Counted from the stretch's first letter, positions 1 to 9,828 are shown. The stretch: 64,000 nt of DNA from Mesosutterella faecium (GCF_022809315.2 NZ_JAKZJU020000001.1:372001-436000); one strand, 5' to 3'. Numbers and translations are program-made. The notes: a model not told the origin generated them from the sequence alone.

Positions 1-110
1 CGGCGGTCTCCGCCAAAACGGCGGTCGCTGCGCTCAGAATTCCATTCGCGGCGTCCGCCAAAGCTTTCACGGTGCGACTCACGAGCTTCCCAAGGTTTCC
101 GATCCATCAT
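1..110 (-). CDS. N-terminal fragment of an Arg/Gly-rich protein (runs off the left edge)
   Basis: An open frame on the minus strand starts at ATG 110-108 and continues without a stop to base 1. AGGA lies 6 nt upstream of the start, and a second in-frame ATG follows immediately. The 36 visible residues are rich in Arg, Gly, Glu and Ser, with repeated FGG-R/D-R motifs (SFGGRR and later RFGGDR). Such low-complexity basic N-termini occur on RNA-acting enzymes such as pseudouridine synthases or RNA helicases, but no catalytic domain is in view, so I assign no function. It is divergent from the hibernation-factor gene; the roughly 220 bases between them must hold both promoters. The good ribosome-binding site and unbroken frame support a real gene. 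Confidence 0.55.
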   Translation of the reverse strand, partial: MMDRKPWEARESHRESFGGRREWNSERSDRRFGGDR

Positions 111-333
111 TTTTGATCCTTTTCCATGTTGCGGATTAAATTTCAATTTCTTGCCGAATATTCCGGCGAGATTCCAGAATTTATAGTTTTTTGGTTAAAA
201 AATTGCGCTAAATTTCATCGCGCAGGCTACACTTGTGTTAGAGATGCACTGAAAGTTTCATCTCTTCGACGCCTGGCCCGGCATCCCGGTTCAGGCCAAA
301 AGTTCAGCATCATAACAATAAGGAGGTTTGTAT

Positions 334-639
334 ATGCTCCAGACGCCTCAAGTAGTTTTCCACGGCATTTCCCGTTCTCCTGCAGTTGAGGCTGCAATCA
401 ACGAAAAAGCCGAGGCTCTGACAAAATTTGACAGCCGCTTGGGCTCTGTCAGGGCCACCATCTCTCAAGACGGCCACCAGACCACTAGCCTTTTCAACGT
501 TCGCCTTGACTTCGTGACCTCAGGCAAAAATGTAGTCATCAATCGTCAGGGCACCGACGTGATCGCCGCCTTGAATGAAGCGTTCGACAAGGCGGAACGC
601 TCTATTAAGGAAGAAGCCGCGAAACTCCGTCAGCCGTAA
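334..639 (+). CDS. hpf: HPF/RaiA-family ribosome hibernation factor
   Basis: The 101-residue protein has the size and pattern of short HPF/RaiA (sigma-54 modulation) proteins. It has an N-terminal beta-alpha-beta unit, a central strand pair around residues 52-70 (VRLDFVTSGKNVVINRQ), and a C-terminal basic helix with ALNEAFDKAERSIKEEA. Family members bind the 30S decoding region in stationary phase and block or dimerise ribosomes. The start is ATG 334 because a perfect AGGAGG (321-326) sits 7 nt upstream; a TTG six bases earlier is too close to that site. The gene stands alone, followed by a clear terminator. A weak TTGCGC (203-208) with TACACT (228-233, 19-nt spacing) could be the promoter. 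It could be a second paralogue rather than the main Hpf. Confidence 0.85.
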   Translation: MLQTPQVVFHGISRSPAVEAAINEKAEALTKFDSRLGSVRATISQDGHQTTSLFNVRLDFVTSGKNVVINRQGTDVIAALNEAFDKAERSIKEEAAKLRQP

Positions 640-664
640 CACAATCCTCTGATTTTCTCAATTT

Positions 665-698
665 CAGCCGCTTTCTTTCGGGAAGCGGCTGATTTTTT
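665..698 (+). terminator. Rho-independent terminator of hpf
   Basis: A perfect 9-bp stem, CAGCCGCTT (665-673) with AAGCGGCTG (683-691), has a 9-nt loop and is followed by a T-rich run at 693-698. It lies 26 bp after the hpf stop. Confidence 0.9.
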
Positions 699-717
699 AA
701 CTAACCAATGCAAGTAC

Positions 718-740
718 AAAAAAAGGAGCCTTCAGGCTCC
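718..740 (-). terminator. Rho-independent terminator of the tRNA array
   Basis: On the minus strand GGAGCC-tgaa-GGCTCC (plus 725-740) is followed by a run of seven T residues (plus A run 718-724). It ends the tRNA-Ala/Ala/Glu transcript and faces the hpf terminator. Confidence 0.85.
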
Positions 741-778
741 CGTTCACACTACAAGCCCTGCGCGGGCAGCCGTTTCTG

Positions 779-854
779 TGGCGTCCCCAAGCAGATTCGA
801 ACTGCTGTACCGACCGTGAAAGGGTCGTGTCCTAGGCCACTAGACGATGGGGAC
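779..854 (-). tRNA. tRNA-Glu(TTC)
   Basis: A 76-nt cloverleaf with acceptor GTCCCC/GGGGAC, anticodon loop containing TTC, T-arm GTTCGAATC, and an encoded CCA (plus TGG at 779-781). It is the last gene of the minus-strand array Ala-Ala-Glu. Confidence 0.95.
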
Positions 855-891
855 CACTTCCATACTTCTTGACACAGACACTACAGAAATT

Positions 892-967
<76 letters not shown>

Positions 968-1086
968 AAAAGAGTTTGGAATATTAGCAGAGAAAACTAA
1001 AAAACGCAAACCTCTGCTCCATCCACTGTTCCTGCATCCGGCCGGAGAAAAAAAACCATCCGGCAAGGATGGGATTCTGAGAAGTC

Positions 1087-1162
<76 letters not shown>

Positions 1163-1176
1163 AGAGACGGAGAGGC

Positions 1177-1205
1177 ATTATATTTGTTTGAATCAAGAAA
1201 AGCAA
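1177..1205 (-). promoter_or_regulatory. Sigma-70 promoter of the tRNA-Ala/Ala/Glu array
   Basis: On the minus strand TTGCTT (plus 1200-1205) and a perfect TATAAT (plus 1177-1182) are separated by exactly 17 bp. The -10 box lies 14 bp upstream of the first tRNA-Ala, which suits a stable-RNA promoter. Confidence 0.8.
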
Positions 1206-1474
1206 GTCTTCAAAGAAAAAATTTTTCTTCTCTCCCTGCTGCACGCTTCCAGCCGCAGGCGAGCCAGCGGCTGGAAGCGCGGCAGATGCTTTTGAAAGGC
1301 AGAGAATAAAGCAATGCAGGACGATGCCAGCGGCAGGATCGCACGCTGACCGTGTGGGCGCAAAAAAATACGGTCTGCAAAATTTCTGCCCTCTCCTCAT
1401 GGCTTCTTTACGCATTGTTTATCCTTATCAAGCAAAGAGAAAAACATCCAGCCTTCACCTCAGAACAAAACAAA

Positions 1475-4400
1475 GTGTCAAACTCCAATCTTCCCGCTCT
1501 CGCTCAGCCGAAAATTCGGATTCGAGGCGCAAAACAAAACAACCTGAAGAACGTTTCCGTCGACCTTGACCTCGGACAGCTCACCGTCGTAACAGGAGTT
1601 TCCGGCTCCGGGAAAAGTTCTTTGGTTTTCGACACGCTTTACGCCGAAGGCCAGCGCCGGTACATAGAAACACTCAGCCCTTACGCAAGGCAGTTCCTGG
1701 ACAGGATGGACCGCCCCCGCGTTGACGCCATCGAAGGCGTGCCTCCGGCCATTGCCATTGACCAGACGAATCCGGTCCGAACGTCTCGCTCGACGGTCGG
1801 CACCATGACGGAGCTCAACGACCACATCAAGCTGCTGTTTGCCAAATGCGCCTCGCTGTACTGCCCCCGCTGCGGCAAAAAGATAGAGAAGGAGAACCCC
1901 GAATCCATCTGGGAAAAAATCCAGAAATACTCCGCCGCTTTAGGCGATCCCAGGCTTCTGATCAACTTCACATCCCAGATTCCCCGTCGCTTCGGGCTGA
2001 ACAAGGCGCTGAGTGCCCTGTCAGCCCAGGGCTTCACGCACATCTACCGGCAGACTTCCTCCGCTTCCGGCTGGGATCTTGAGGTCACGGCAGACCGTTT
2101 CCGGGCCGGGCGCGCTGAAGCCTCGCGCGCCATTGAAGCCATTGAGCAGGCCCTGAAGCTTGGCAAGGGAAAACTGACCGTAAGGGCGCTCGCGGCAGAT
2201 GGCAAAGAGGCCGCCCAGTGGCGCTTCTCCCAGGACTTCGGATGCGCGGACTGCGGGCTCAGCTTCGCCCCCGCTCTGCCTTCGACCTTCAGCTTCAATT
2301 CCCCGCTGGGCGCCTGCCCCACCTGCAGAGGCTTTGGAAGAGTCATCGGCGTAGATTTCGGCCTGGTAGTGCCCAATCCCCGGCTTTCATTGGAAGAGCA
2401 CGCCATCAAGCCCTGGAGCACTCCGTCTTTTGCAGAGTGCCAGCAGGATCTGCTGCGGTACGCCCGCAAGGCCGGCATACCCACTAACGTTCCTTTCGAG
2501 GATCTCACGCCGGACGACCGCTGGTGGATCCTCGAGGGCAGCCCCGATTGGACGGGAGACTGGGAACACCAGTGGTACGGCGTCCGGCACTTCTTTGAAT
2601 GGCTCGAAACGAAATCGTACAAAATGCACATCAGAGTGCTTTTGTCCCGATACAGAAGCTACACCGTGTGCCCGGACTGCAATGGCTCTAGGCTCAGGCC
2701 TGAGGCATTATTCTGGCGCCTTGGGTCCTGCGCAAACGCTGACGCGGCACTCAAGCCTCAAGGCGATGAGCCCGAAATCAAGCGCTTCCGTCCCAAGGGC
2801 GTCACCATCCCCCAGCCCCTTTTTGACAATCTGCCGGGGCTCACTGTTCATGATCTAATGCGGCTGCCCCTGGTCCGGCTGCGGCGGTTTTTTGACAGTT
2901 TTGCCTCTGAACAGTCCCTGCCCCCGGAAGCGCTGCCTGTTCTGAAGGAAATTCAGACGAGGATCCGTTACCTGTGTGACGTCGGCGTAGGGTACCTGGA
3001 TTTGGATCGGCAGAGCCGGACCCTGTCCGGAGGGGAAGTGCAGCGCCTTAACCTAACAACCGCTCTTGGCACCTCCCTGGTGAATTCCCTGTTTGTTCTT
3101 GATGAACCCTCCATCGGCCTGCATCCCCGCGACATGGACCGCCTTAACTCCATCATGCGCAGTCTGACGGCGGCGGGCAACACGCTGGTCATAGTTGAGC
3201 ACGACCCTCAGGTCATGCTCAAGGCAGACCGCATTATCGACATGGGGCCCGGGGCTGGCGAAAAGGGGGGAACCATCGACTTTTCCGGCACGCCGGCGGA
3301 AATTTTCGCTTCCAATACGCAAACCGGCCTGTATCTGTCCGGGAAAAAGAAAATCATTCATAAAGCCGGCCGAAAGCCGGACATGACGCACTGCCTCTCT
3401 CTGAAAGGAGTGCGTGCCAACAACCTTCGCAACATTGCCGTATCCATTCCCCTGCACTGCCTGACCTGCGTCACGGGCGTGTCGGGTTCCGGAAAATCCA
3501 CCCTCATTCAGGATGTTCTGGTTCCCGCTATCAACAAGCTGAAAGGGCTGCCTTCGGAAACTCCCGGAAAGTTTGACTCCCTGGAGGGCGTTGACCTCAT
3601 CGACGGAGTGGACTTTGTAGATCAGTCGCCGATTGGCAAAACCTCGCGGTCCAATCCAGTGAGCTATGTCGGGGCGTTCGATCCTATCCGCAAGCTGTTC
3701 GTCAAAACAGACGTGGCCCGGCTCCAGGGATGGACGGCAAGCACTTTCAGCTTCAATTCCGGAGACGGCCGCTGCCCGACCTGCATGGGATCCGGCTATG
3801 AGCATGTGGAGATGCAGTTCCTTTCCGACGTCTACCTCCAGTGCCCTGACTGCAAGGGGCGGCGCTACCGGGACGAAGTCCTGCAGGCAAAGCTGGAAAG
3901 AAACGGCCGCAAAGCCTCCATTGCAGACGTGCTGGACATGACGGTCACCGAGGCCTGCGCCTTTTTCTCACAGGATCTGGAAATCCTCTCCCTCCTTCGC
4001 CCTCTCATCGACGTTGGACTTGATTACCTGAAGCTCGGGCAGCCGGTCCCCTCCCTGTCGGGAGGCGAAGCGCAGCGGCTTAAGCTCGCAGGCTTCCTGG
4101 CCGAAGCGCTACAGCGCCCCGCCAGGCCCCGCAATTCCGGGGAAAAGCCCAAAGGTAGACTTCTTGTTTTTGATGAACCCACGACGGGGCTGCATTTTTC
4201 TGATATAGACAAACTGCTTGCAGCGCTAAGGAAAATTATCGACGCCGGACATTCAGCACTCGTTGTAGAACACAATCTTGACGTCATTGCCAACGCGGAC
4301 TGGATCATCGACCTAGGCCCCGAAGGCGGCGATGCGGGTGGCCGCGTCGTGGCTGCCGGTACGGTCCCGGACATCGAAGCCTGCGGTGAGTCCTATACCG

Positions 4401-7135
4401 GGCAGGCCCTGTTGTCCTACCGCCAGGCCATTGAGTCCGGCCGACCCTTTGCGCAGAACTTCACCCGCACGCCTCCGGTCGCCTCGCTCAGCCCTCAGTC
4501 CCGCGGAAAAGCGCGGGCCCTCAAAGGCCAGATCAGCGTGGTTAACGCACGCGAGCACAATCTGAAGAACCTCACTGTCAATATTCCGCGCGATAAATTT
4601 ACGGTTGTGACCGGGTTGTCCGGATCAGGCAAATCCACGCTGGCCTTTGACATCGTCTTTAAGGAAGGACAAAGGCGCTATCTGGAATCGCTCAACGCTT
4701 ATGCGCGTTCCATCGTCCAGCCTGCGGCAAGAGCAGATGTGGACGCCGTGCTGGGAATACCGCCCACGGTGGCCATTGAACAGAGAACCTCCCGCGGAGG
4801 CCGCAAATCCACCGTCGCCACGATGACGGAGATTTACCATTTCCTGCGCCTCCTGTTCATGAAGCTGGGAACGCAGTACTGCCCGAACTGCGGCATTGAG
4901 GTCCGCCCGCAGTCTCCGGCCGCCATAGTTGAAGCGGTCAGGAAATCGTCTCGAAACTCGAGAATCATGATCCTGGCCCCCCTTGTTTCCCATCGGAAGG
5001 GAATTTACACAGAGCTGGCCAAGTGGGCTGACAAACACGGCTACAAGGAACTGCGCGTAGACGGCAAGCTGGCCGACACCCGCAAATTCCCCAAACTGGC
5101 CCGGTATGCAGAACACTCTATTGAACTGCCCGTGGCAGAACTGGAAGTGACGGAGAAAACACTTCCGGAACTCAAAGCTCATATCGCCACGGCCATCACG
5201 CTGGGAAAGGGCATCGTAGGCATATTGAGGCTCGATGCCATCCCCGCCGCAGGCAAGCTCCCTGAAATGGAGGTGTTCTCAACCAAACGAGCCTGTCCTT
5301 CCTGCGGCATGAGCTTTCCTGATCTCGATCCCAGGCTGTTCTCCTACAACAGCAAAATGGGCTGGTGCCCGACCTGTTTTGGAACCGGAGTTCTCCTGAA
5401 AGGATTCGATGCCAGTCAGACTGGCGAGGAACAGGCTTGGGCCTCTGAAGCCGGGGAGCCTGAAACGATATGTCCGGACTGCCACGGACTGCGGCTAAAT
5501 AAAATTGCCCTGTCAGTCAAGTTCTCGGGGCACAGCATCAGTGATCTTTGCCGCATGACCGTGGATGAAGCCATCGGTTTCTTCAAGAGCCTGCGGCTTT
5601 CTGAACACGACGCAACCATTGCAAGCGACATTCTCAAGGAACTCACCTCCCGTCTGTCTTTCCTCTCGAAGGTGGGCTTGGGCTATCTGTCGCTGGACCG
5701 GGCCTCTCCCACGCTGTCCGGGGGCGAAGCCCAGCGCATCAGACTCGCTTCCCAGCTGGGCTCGAACCTGCGCGGCGTCTGCTATGTACTGGATGAGCCT
5801 ACGATCGGGCTCCATCCACGAGACAACGGAATACTGCTGGACGCCATCGGCGCCTTGTCAAAGAAAGGCAACACGCTGCTCGTCGTCGAGCACGACGAGG
5901 ACACCATCCGAAGAGCCGACCATATCATCGACATCGGCCCCGGCGCCGGCAGCGAGGGGGGAACCCTGGTTGCCGAAGGATCCGTTCGCGACATCATCAA
6001 AGCCCCGAAGTCCGTGACCGGGCAGATGCTGGCGCATCCGCATCTGCACTTGCTGTCGCCGCGCCGGCCGTTCAATCCTTCCAAAGATCCATGCCTCACG
6101 CTTGTCGGGGCCCGACTGCACAACCTGCAGGTAGACCGCGTCTGCTTCCCATTGAACCGGCTTACTGTCATAACAGGCGTTTCGGGCTCAGGAAAATCCA
6201 GCCTCTGCAGAGACGTGTTGCTGCACAATCTGCAGGCGGCCATTGCTGGCAAAGGGAAAAATTCCACTCCCTCATGGCAGGGCTGTCAGGGCATTGAAAA
6301 CTGGGAAAGCGTCGGGCGGGTTCTCGAAGTTGACCAGACGCCCATAGGAAAAACGCCTCGTTCCTGCCCCGCCACCTATGTCGGCATTTGGGACGCGATC
6401 CGTAAAATCCTTGCCGGATCCAATCTTGCCAAGGAGAGAGGGTATACGGCGAGCCGCTTTTCTTTCAACACCAAAGGCGGACGATGCGAGACTTGTGCTG
6501 GTCAGGGGCTGAGAACCATTGAGATGAGTTTCCTACCAGAGGTCAAGGTTATCTGCGAGGACTGCGGGGGCAAGCGCTTCAATGAACAGACCCTGGAGGT
6601 GCTCTGGAAAGGCAAAAGCGCGGGGGACATTCTGCAGATGTCCGTCAGGGACGCCGCGGAGTTTTTCGCATCGACACCTGCCATCGCGCGCCCCCTGAAG
6701 CTGCTTGACTCGGTGGGGCTAGGCTATCTGACGCTGGGCCAGCCTTCGCCGACGCTCTCAGGCGGGGAAGCTCAGCGCATCAAGCTCGTCGCGGAACTCT
6801 CAAAAGTGCGAGAAACTGCAGCGGCAGCCCGCCAGGACAAAACTGGAGATCTCTACGTCCTTGATGAGCCTACCGTGGGCCTACACATGGCCGATGTGCA
6901 GAAACTCGTCAACGTCCTTCACAGGCTTGTCGATGCCGGCAATACCGTCATAGTCATAGAGCACAACCTTGACGTCATGGCTGAGGCCGACTGGATCATT
7001 GACATGGGGCCGGAAGGCGGGAGTGCCGGTGGTCATGTTGTAGCAACAGGAACCCCCCTCGAAGTCAGCGTTGCCGGCACTGCGACAGGAAAGGTGCTGT
7101 CTGAATTCATGAAACAGCACGCCAAAAAAGCCTGA
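1475..7135 (+). CDS. uvrA: Tandem UvrA (two fused UvrA units, four ATPase modules)
   Basis: UvrA is the damage-recognition ATPase of nucleotide excision repair and is normally about 940 residues. This protein has about 1,886 residues and contains two complete UvrA units in one frame. Counting from GTG 1475, Walker A motifs start near residues 42, 668, 1047 and 1568. ABC signatures (LSGGE) start at 517, 861, 1414 and 1761. Walker B DEP motifs are at 543, 900, 1440 and 1797, and each is followed by an EH switch histidine. CxxC zinc pairs (CPTC, CPDC, CETC, CEDC) occur in both halves. A proline-rich linker near residues 990-1030 joins the units. The start is uncertain: the frame is open from GTG 1352, but recognisable homology (KIRIRGA) begins about 12 codons after GTG 1475, and no strong ribosome site is seen. 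Similar double-length UvrA proteins are, from memory, annotated in other betaproteobacteria. A normal-length uvrA is probably elsewhere in the genome. Confidence 0.93.
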   Translation: MSNSNLPALAQPKIRIRGAKQNNLKNVSVDLDLGQLTVVTGVSGSGKSSLVFDTLYAEGQRRYIETLSPYARQFLDRMDRPRVDAIEGVPPAIAIDQTNPVRTSRSTVGTMTELNDHIKLLFAKCASLYCPRCGKKIEKENPESIWEKIQKYSAALGDPRLLINFTSQIPRRFGLNKALSALSAQGFTHIYRQTSSASGWDLEVTADRFRAGRAEASRAIEAIEQALKLGKGKLTVRALAADGKEAAQWRFSQDFGCADCGLSFAPALPSTFSFNSPLGACPTCRGFGRVIGVDFGLVVPNPRLSLEEHAIKPWSTPSFAECQQDLLRYARKAGIPTNVPFEDLTPDDRWWILEGSPDWTGDWEHQWYGVRHFFEWLETKSYKMHIRVLLSRYRSYTVCPDCNGSRLRPEALFWRLGSCANADAALKPQGDEPEIKRFRPKGVTIPQPLFDNLPGLTVHDLMRLPLVRLRRFFDSFASEQSLPPEALPVLKEIQTRIRYLCDVGVGYLDLDRQSRTLSGGEVQRLNLTTALGTSLVNSLFVLDEPSIGLHPRDMDRLNSIMRSLTAAGNTLVIVEHDPQVMLKADRIIDMGPGAGEKGGTIDFSGTPAEIFASNTQTGLYLSGKKKIIHKAGRKPDMTHCLSLKGVRANNLRNIAVSIPLHCLTCVTGVSGSGKSTLIQDVLVPAINKLKGLPSETPGKFDSLEGVDLIDGVDFVDQSPIGKTSRSNPVSYVGAFDPIRKLFVKTDVARLQGWTASTFSFNSGDGRCPTCMGSGYEHVEMQFLSDVYLQCPDCKGRRYRDEVLQAKLERNGRKASIADVLDMTVTEACAFFSQDLEILSLLRPLIDVGLDYLKLGQPVPSLSGGEAQRLKLAGFLAEALQRPARPRNSGEKPKGRLLVFDEPTTGLHFSDIDKLLAALRKIIDAGHSALVVEHNLDVIANADWIIDLGPEGGDAGGRVVAAGTVPDIEACGESYTGQALLSYRQAIESGRPFAQNFTRTPPVASLSPQSRGKARALKGQISVVNAREHNLKNLTVNIPRDKFTVVTGLSGSGKSTLAFDIVFKEGQRRYLESLNAYARSIVQPAARADVDAVLGIPPTVAIEQRTSRGGRKSTVATMTEIYHFLRLLFMKLGTQYCPNCGIEVRPQSPAAIVEAVRKSSRNSRIMILAPLVSHRKGIYTELAKWADKHGYKELRVDGKLADTRKFPKLARYAEHSIELPVAELEVTEKTLPELKAHIATAITLGKGIVGILRLDAIPAAGKLPEMEVFSTKRACPSCGMSFPDLDPRLFSYNSKMGWCPTCFGTGVLLKGFDASQTGEEQAWASEAGEPETICPDCHGLRLNKIALSVKFSGHSISDLCRMTVDEAIGFFKSLRLSEHDATIASDILKELTSRLSFLSKVGLGYLSLDRASPTLSGGEAQRIRLASQLGSNLRGVCYVLDEPTIGLHPRDNGILLDAIGALSKKGNTLLVVEHDEDTIRRADHIIDIGPGAGSEGGTLVAEGSVRDIIKAPKSVTGQMLAHPHLHLLSPRRPFNPSKDPCLTLVGARLHNLQVDRVCFPLNRLTVITGVSGSGKSSLCRDVLLHNLQAAIAGKGKNSTPSWQGCQGIENWESVGRVLEVDQTPIGKTPRSCPATYVGIWDAIRKILAGSNLAKERGYTASRFSFNTKGGRCETCAGQGLRTIEMSFLPEVKVICEDCGGKRFNEQTLEVLWKGKSAGDILQMSVRDAAEFFASTPAIARPLKLLDSVGLGYLTLGQPSPTLSGGEAQRIKLVAELSKVRETAAAARQDKTGDLYVLDEPTVGLHMADVQKLVNVLHRLVDAGNTVIVIEHNLDVMAEADWIIDMGPEGGSAGGHVVATGTPLEVSVAGTATGKVLSEFMKQHAKKA

Positions 7136-7212
7136 CCTCAGTGTTTTCCGCACGACCGCGCCTTTTCCCATGAGGGCCGGGCGTGCGAAAAAGGCGGCCC
7201 GCCACGGAGCTC

Positions 7213-8637
7213 TCAGGATTGAGCCGCGGGTTTCGCCTCGCTTTCCTGAATGCTCGCGAGAACTGCAGCCAGAGTCTCGGCGCTCATGTACTTCCCGGCC
7301 CCGTCCCTCACATGAAGATCGACCTGCGGGAACGGCACTTCGATGCCCTCCTCGGAGTAGCGCTTCAGAACATTGATCAGAATCTGCGTCCTGAGGCCGA
7401 CCGTTCCGTCCCCGATATTCGACACCCAGACTCCCGCCTCCAAATTAACCGCGCTGTCGCCCAGATTGGTAATACCGGTCCAGCCTCTTTTGGTCTTGAT
7501 CACTCGATCGGGCTTGTTAGCTTCCTCGCGAAGAATATCCAAGGCCTTGTTCAGGTCGCTGCCGTAAGCGACTGACACTTTAATCACCGCAACACTGGCG
7601 TTGTCTGTGTGGTAGTAATTCTTTACTGAGCTGGTGACAAACGTTTCGTTAGGGACAATATTGTCGACCCCGTTCCAGTCATTGACAACGGTATAGCGGG
7701 TGTTTATTTCCGTTATTTTTCCTTTGAACCCGCCGATCTCCACAAAATCTCCAATTTTGACGGATCGATCCAGCAAAATAATGAAGCCGGAAATGTAGTT
7801 GCTTGCAATTTTCTGCAGACCGAAGCCAACGCCAACGCCCAGCGCTCCACCAAAGACTGAAAGCACAGTCAGATCAATGCCCACAGAACTCATGGCGATC
7901 AAGACCGCCGCCACCATCAGCACCCAGCGGCAGATCCGGCCCAGGACGACTTTCAGATTCGGGGCCATCGTCGCCGAACGCCGGAAGGCCTCGTCTATCA
8001 GGTTGGCAAGCCAGTTAGCCACACCCAAAGTCAGCAGTACGGACACCAGACCGGAGAAAGCAGTCCAGAGGGTGAGGTTCTCCTTCCCGATTGGGATGGA
8101 CTGCGTCTCCATGAAATGGATGACTGCCGGAAGAACCCCGGCAAATTCAAGCGCCACCAGAATCCAGAACACCCAGGTGATGACCTTGGTGAGCGCCGGG
8201 GTCACCAGTTTTTCGCCCAACATGCCACGCAGTGCGTAAAGCAGCAGCCTTAGCAGGGCGAAGCCATAAAAAACAAGATAGCCAAGTTGAGCGAAAACCA
8301 GCGAGCTGTGGCTCGACACCAGCCCGGCATGTTCTATCAGCCAGACAAGGAGCCAAAGAGTCGAGGCTGCGATGAGAGAAAAAGACAAATGGCTCGAGAT
8401 GTCGATCAAGTATCTCCTGATCCGGCTGTGCCAGGACTCATCTGACTTGGAGGGACTGTGACAGAATGCCCAGGCATTGAATCGGCGGCTGAGAAACCAG
8501 GCAACGGCAATGGCAACGACAAACGCAGCCAGCTGCCAGACATACTCCGTTTTCCAGCCGCCGACAATGGCTTCCTCAATATTGTCAAGCAACACCGTGG
8601 TCTGGGCGAGCTCGGAAAGAGGCGAATTTTCAGACAT
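7213..8637 (-). CDS. MscS-family mechanosensitive channel
   Basis: A 474-residue membrane protein with an MscS core. Hydrophobic segments lie near residues 38-50, 85-103, 115-137, 150-175, 190-212 and 235-255. The pore helix and first beta-domain motif, LGVGVGFGLQKIASNY followed by SGFIILLDRSVKIGDFV, is at about 265-300. E. coli MscS has 286 residues, so this is a larger member with extra N-terminal helices. The family releases solutes on hypo-osmotic shock. ATG 8637 is preferred because AAAAGG lies about 10 nt upstream; a TTG three codons earlier overlaps that site. It is the third gene after lptF-lptG, 41 nt behind lptG, so co-transcription is likely. Its 3' end converges on uvrA. Confidence 0.9.
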   Translation of the reverse strand: MSENSPLSELAQTTVLLDNIEEAIVGGWKTEYVWQLAAFVVAIAVAWFLSRRFNAWAFCHSPSKSDESWHSRIRRYLIDISSHLSFSLIAASTLWLLVWLIEHAGLVSSHSSLVFAQLGYLVFYGFALLRLLLYALRGMLGEKLVTPALTKVITWVFWILVALEFAGVLPAVIHFMETQSIPIGKENLTLWTAFSGLVSVLLTLGVANWLANLIDEAFRRSATMAPNLKVVLGRICRWVLMVAAVLIAMSSVGIDLTVLSVFGGALGVGVGFGLQKIASNYISGFIILLDRSVKIGDFVEIGGFKGKITEINTRYTVVNDWNGVDNIVPNETFVTSSVKNYYHTDNASVAVIKVSVAYGSDLNKALDILREEANKPDRVIKTKRGWTGITNLGDSAVNLEAGVWVSNIGDGTVGLRTQILINVLKRYSEEGIEVPFPQVDLHVRDGAGKYMSAETLAAVLASIQESEAKPAAQS

Positions 8638-8678
8638 CTGCTGCAAGCCTTTTAATGGGGAAAAAACAAAGGTGACTT

Positions 8679-9818
8679 CTATCGATGCTCAACCCGCCAC
8701 ACGGCGCAGGCTGCCAGCAGAAGCACTACGGCAGGCGGGAAGAGAGCCGCCAGCACGGGCGGCAGCGTGCTTGCACCGCCCAAGTACGAGAACAGGCTGT
8801 TGAGAGCGTAAAACAGAATTCCGATCATCACGCCGAGGAAAATTTTGATGGAAACCCCTCCGGCGCGGGCACTCAGATACGCGAAAGGCATGGAGAGCGC
8901 AAGCATAACGAAAATGGAAAGCGGATAAAACGCCTTTTTCCAAAACGCGATCTCATATCGTCCTGTTTCTTCTTTATTGCTCCTTAAATGCTGGAGATAG
9001 GACCAAAGATCCGCCATGGACATAGACTCCGGCGCATCGGCCACCATTACGCTTAAGATGTTGGGTTCGAGCGACGTCCTCAAAGGCAGGGTTGATTCGT
9101 GATTTAGCAGAATCTTCGACGGCGCATCGGTTTCCGAATTCCGGTTTAAGGTTGGCAGCCTGAAAATGGTGGCATTCTTAAGAATCCATTCCTTGCCGTT
9201 ATAGCTTCCTTCCGAAGCTTCAATCATTCGCACCAGCTCGTCATTGGAGTTGAACTCGAACACCCGCCAGCCTTTTGCCGACTTCGCCCGCCCGGAGTCA
9301 AGGCTTTTGACGTTAACATACCTCACCCCGAGCGTTTCGCGATTTTTTCCAAGAATCTGATCTCTGGCCCATACGCCCGATCTGTACGATTCCGAAGTTA
9401 TGGACTTGTTGTTAATAACCACCTGTACGTCCTTATTAAAGCGGTCGGCCATAGGCGCGATTAACTCGCCTAAAAGATACGTCAGGGTGACAAAAATAAC
9501 GGCCGGCACGGCCAAGGCCTTTGCAAAGCCTACAGGGCTCAGTCCCGCAACCCGCAGAATCGTGAATTCGGAAGTTGAGGCCCAGCGGCTGAGGGTGTAC
9601 ACCGCGCCCAGCAGCACGGCGATTGGCATCACCTCATACAGTCGGGATGGAATTTCGAGCGCTGTGATCAGAAAAGCCTGCGCCAAACTGTAGCGCGTTC
9701 CGATCTTTCCCACCTGGGCAATCAGGTCAAAGAAAAGGAACAGCCCAATGAGGGCCAGCAGAACAAGCGCTGTCGCCAGAAAAATCTGAGCTGTCAAATG
9801 GCGTGTAATAACTCGCAT
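8679..9818 (-). CDS. lptG: LPS export ABC transporter permease LptG
   Basis: This 379-residue YjgP/YjgQ-family protein has three N-terminal membrane helices (about 10-33, 55-80, 100-120), a large periplasmic beta-jellyroll region (about 130-270) and three C-terminal helices (about 290-375). LptG pairs with LptF and the ATPase LptB (not in this window) to extract lipopolysaccharide from the inner membrane and feed the LptC-LptA-LptD bridge. The start MRVITRHL is typical for the family. The gene follows lptF after 10 nt, so the two are clearly one operon. Confidence 0.94.
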   Translation of the reverse strand: MRVITRHLTAQIFLATALVLLALIGLFLFFDLIAQVGKIGTRYSLAQAFLITALEIPSRLYEVMPIAVLLGAVYTLSRWASTSEFTILRVAGLSPVGFAKALAVPAVIFVTLTYLLGELIAPMADRFNKDVQVVINNKSITSESYRSGVWARDQILGKNRETLGVRYVNVKSLDSGRAKSAKGWRVFEFNSNDELVRMIEASEGSYNGKEWILKNATIFRLPTLNRNSETDAPSKILLNHESTLPLRTSLEPNILSVMVADAPESMSMADLWSYLQHLRSNKEETGRYEIAFWKKAFYPLSIFVMLALSMPFAYLSARAGGVSIKIFLGVMIGILFYALNSLFSYLGGASTLPPVLAALFPPAVVLLLAACAVWRVEHR

Positions 9819-9828
9819 TCTCTAAACC

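Noticed and set aside
1352..1474. N-terminal extension of UvrA from GTG 1352
   Set aside because: The 41 extra residues look non-conserved, include a hydrophobic stretch unlike UvrA, and have no well-placed ribosome site; they cannot be excluded entirely.
7144..7192. Possible bidirectional terminator between uvrA and the MscS-type gene
   Set aside because: The arms CCGCACG/CGTGCG are short and imperfect, the loop is large and no T run follows on either strand.
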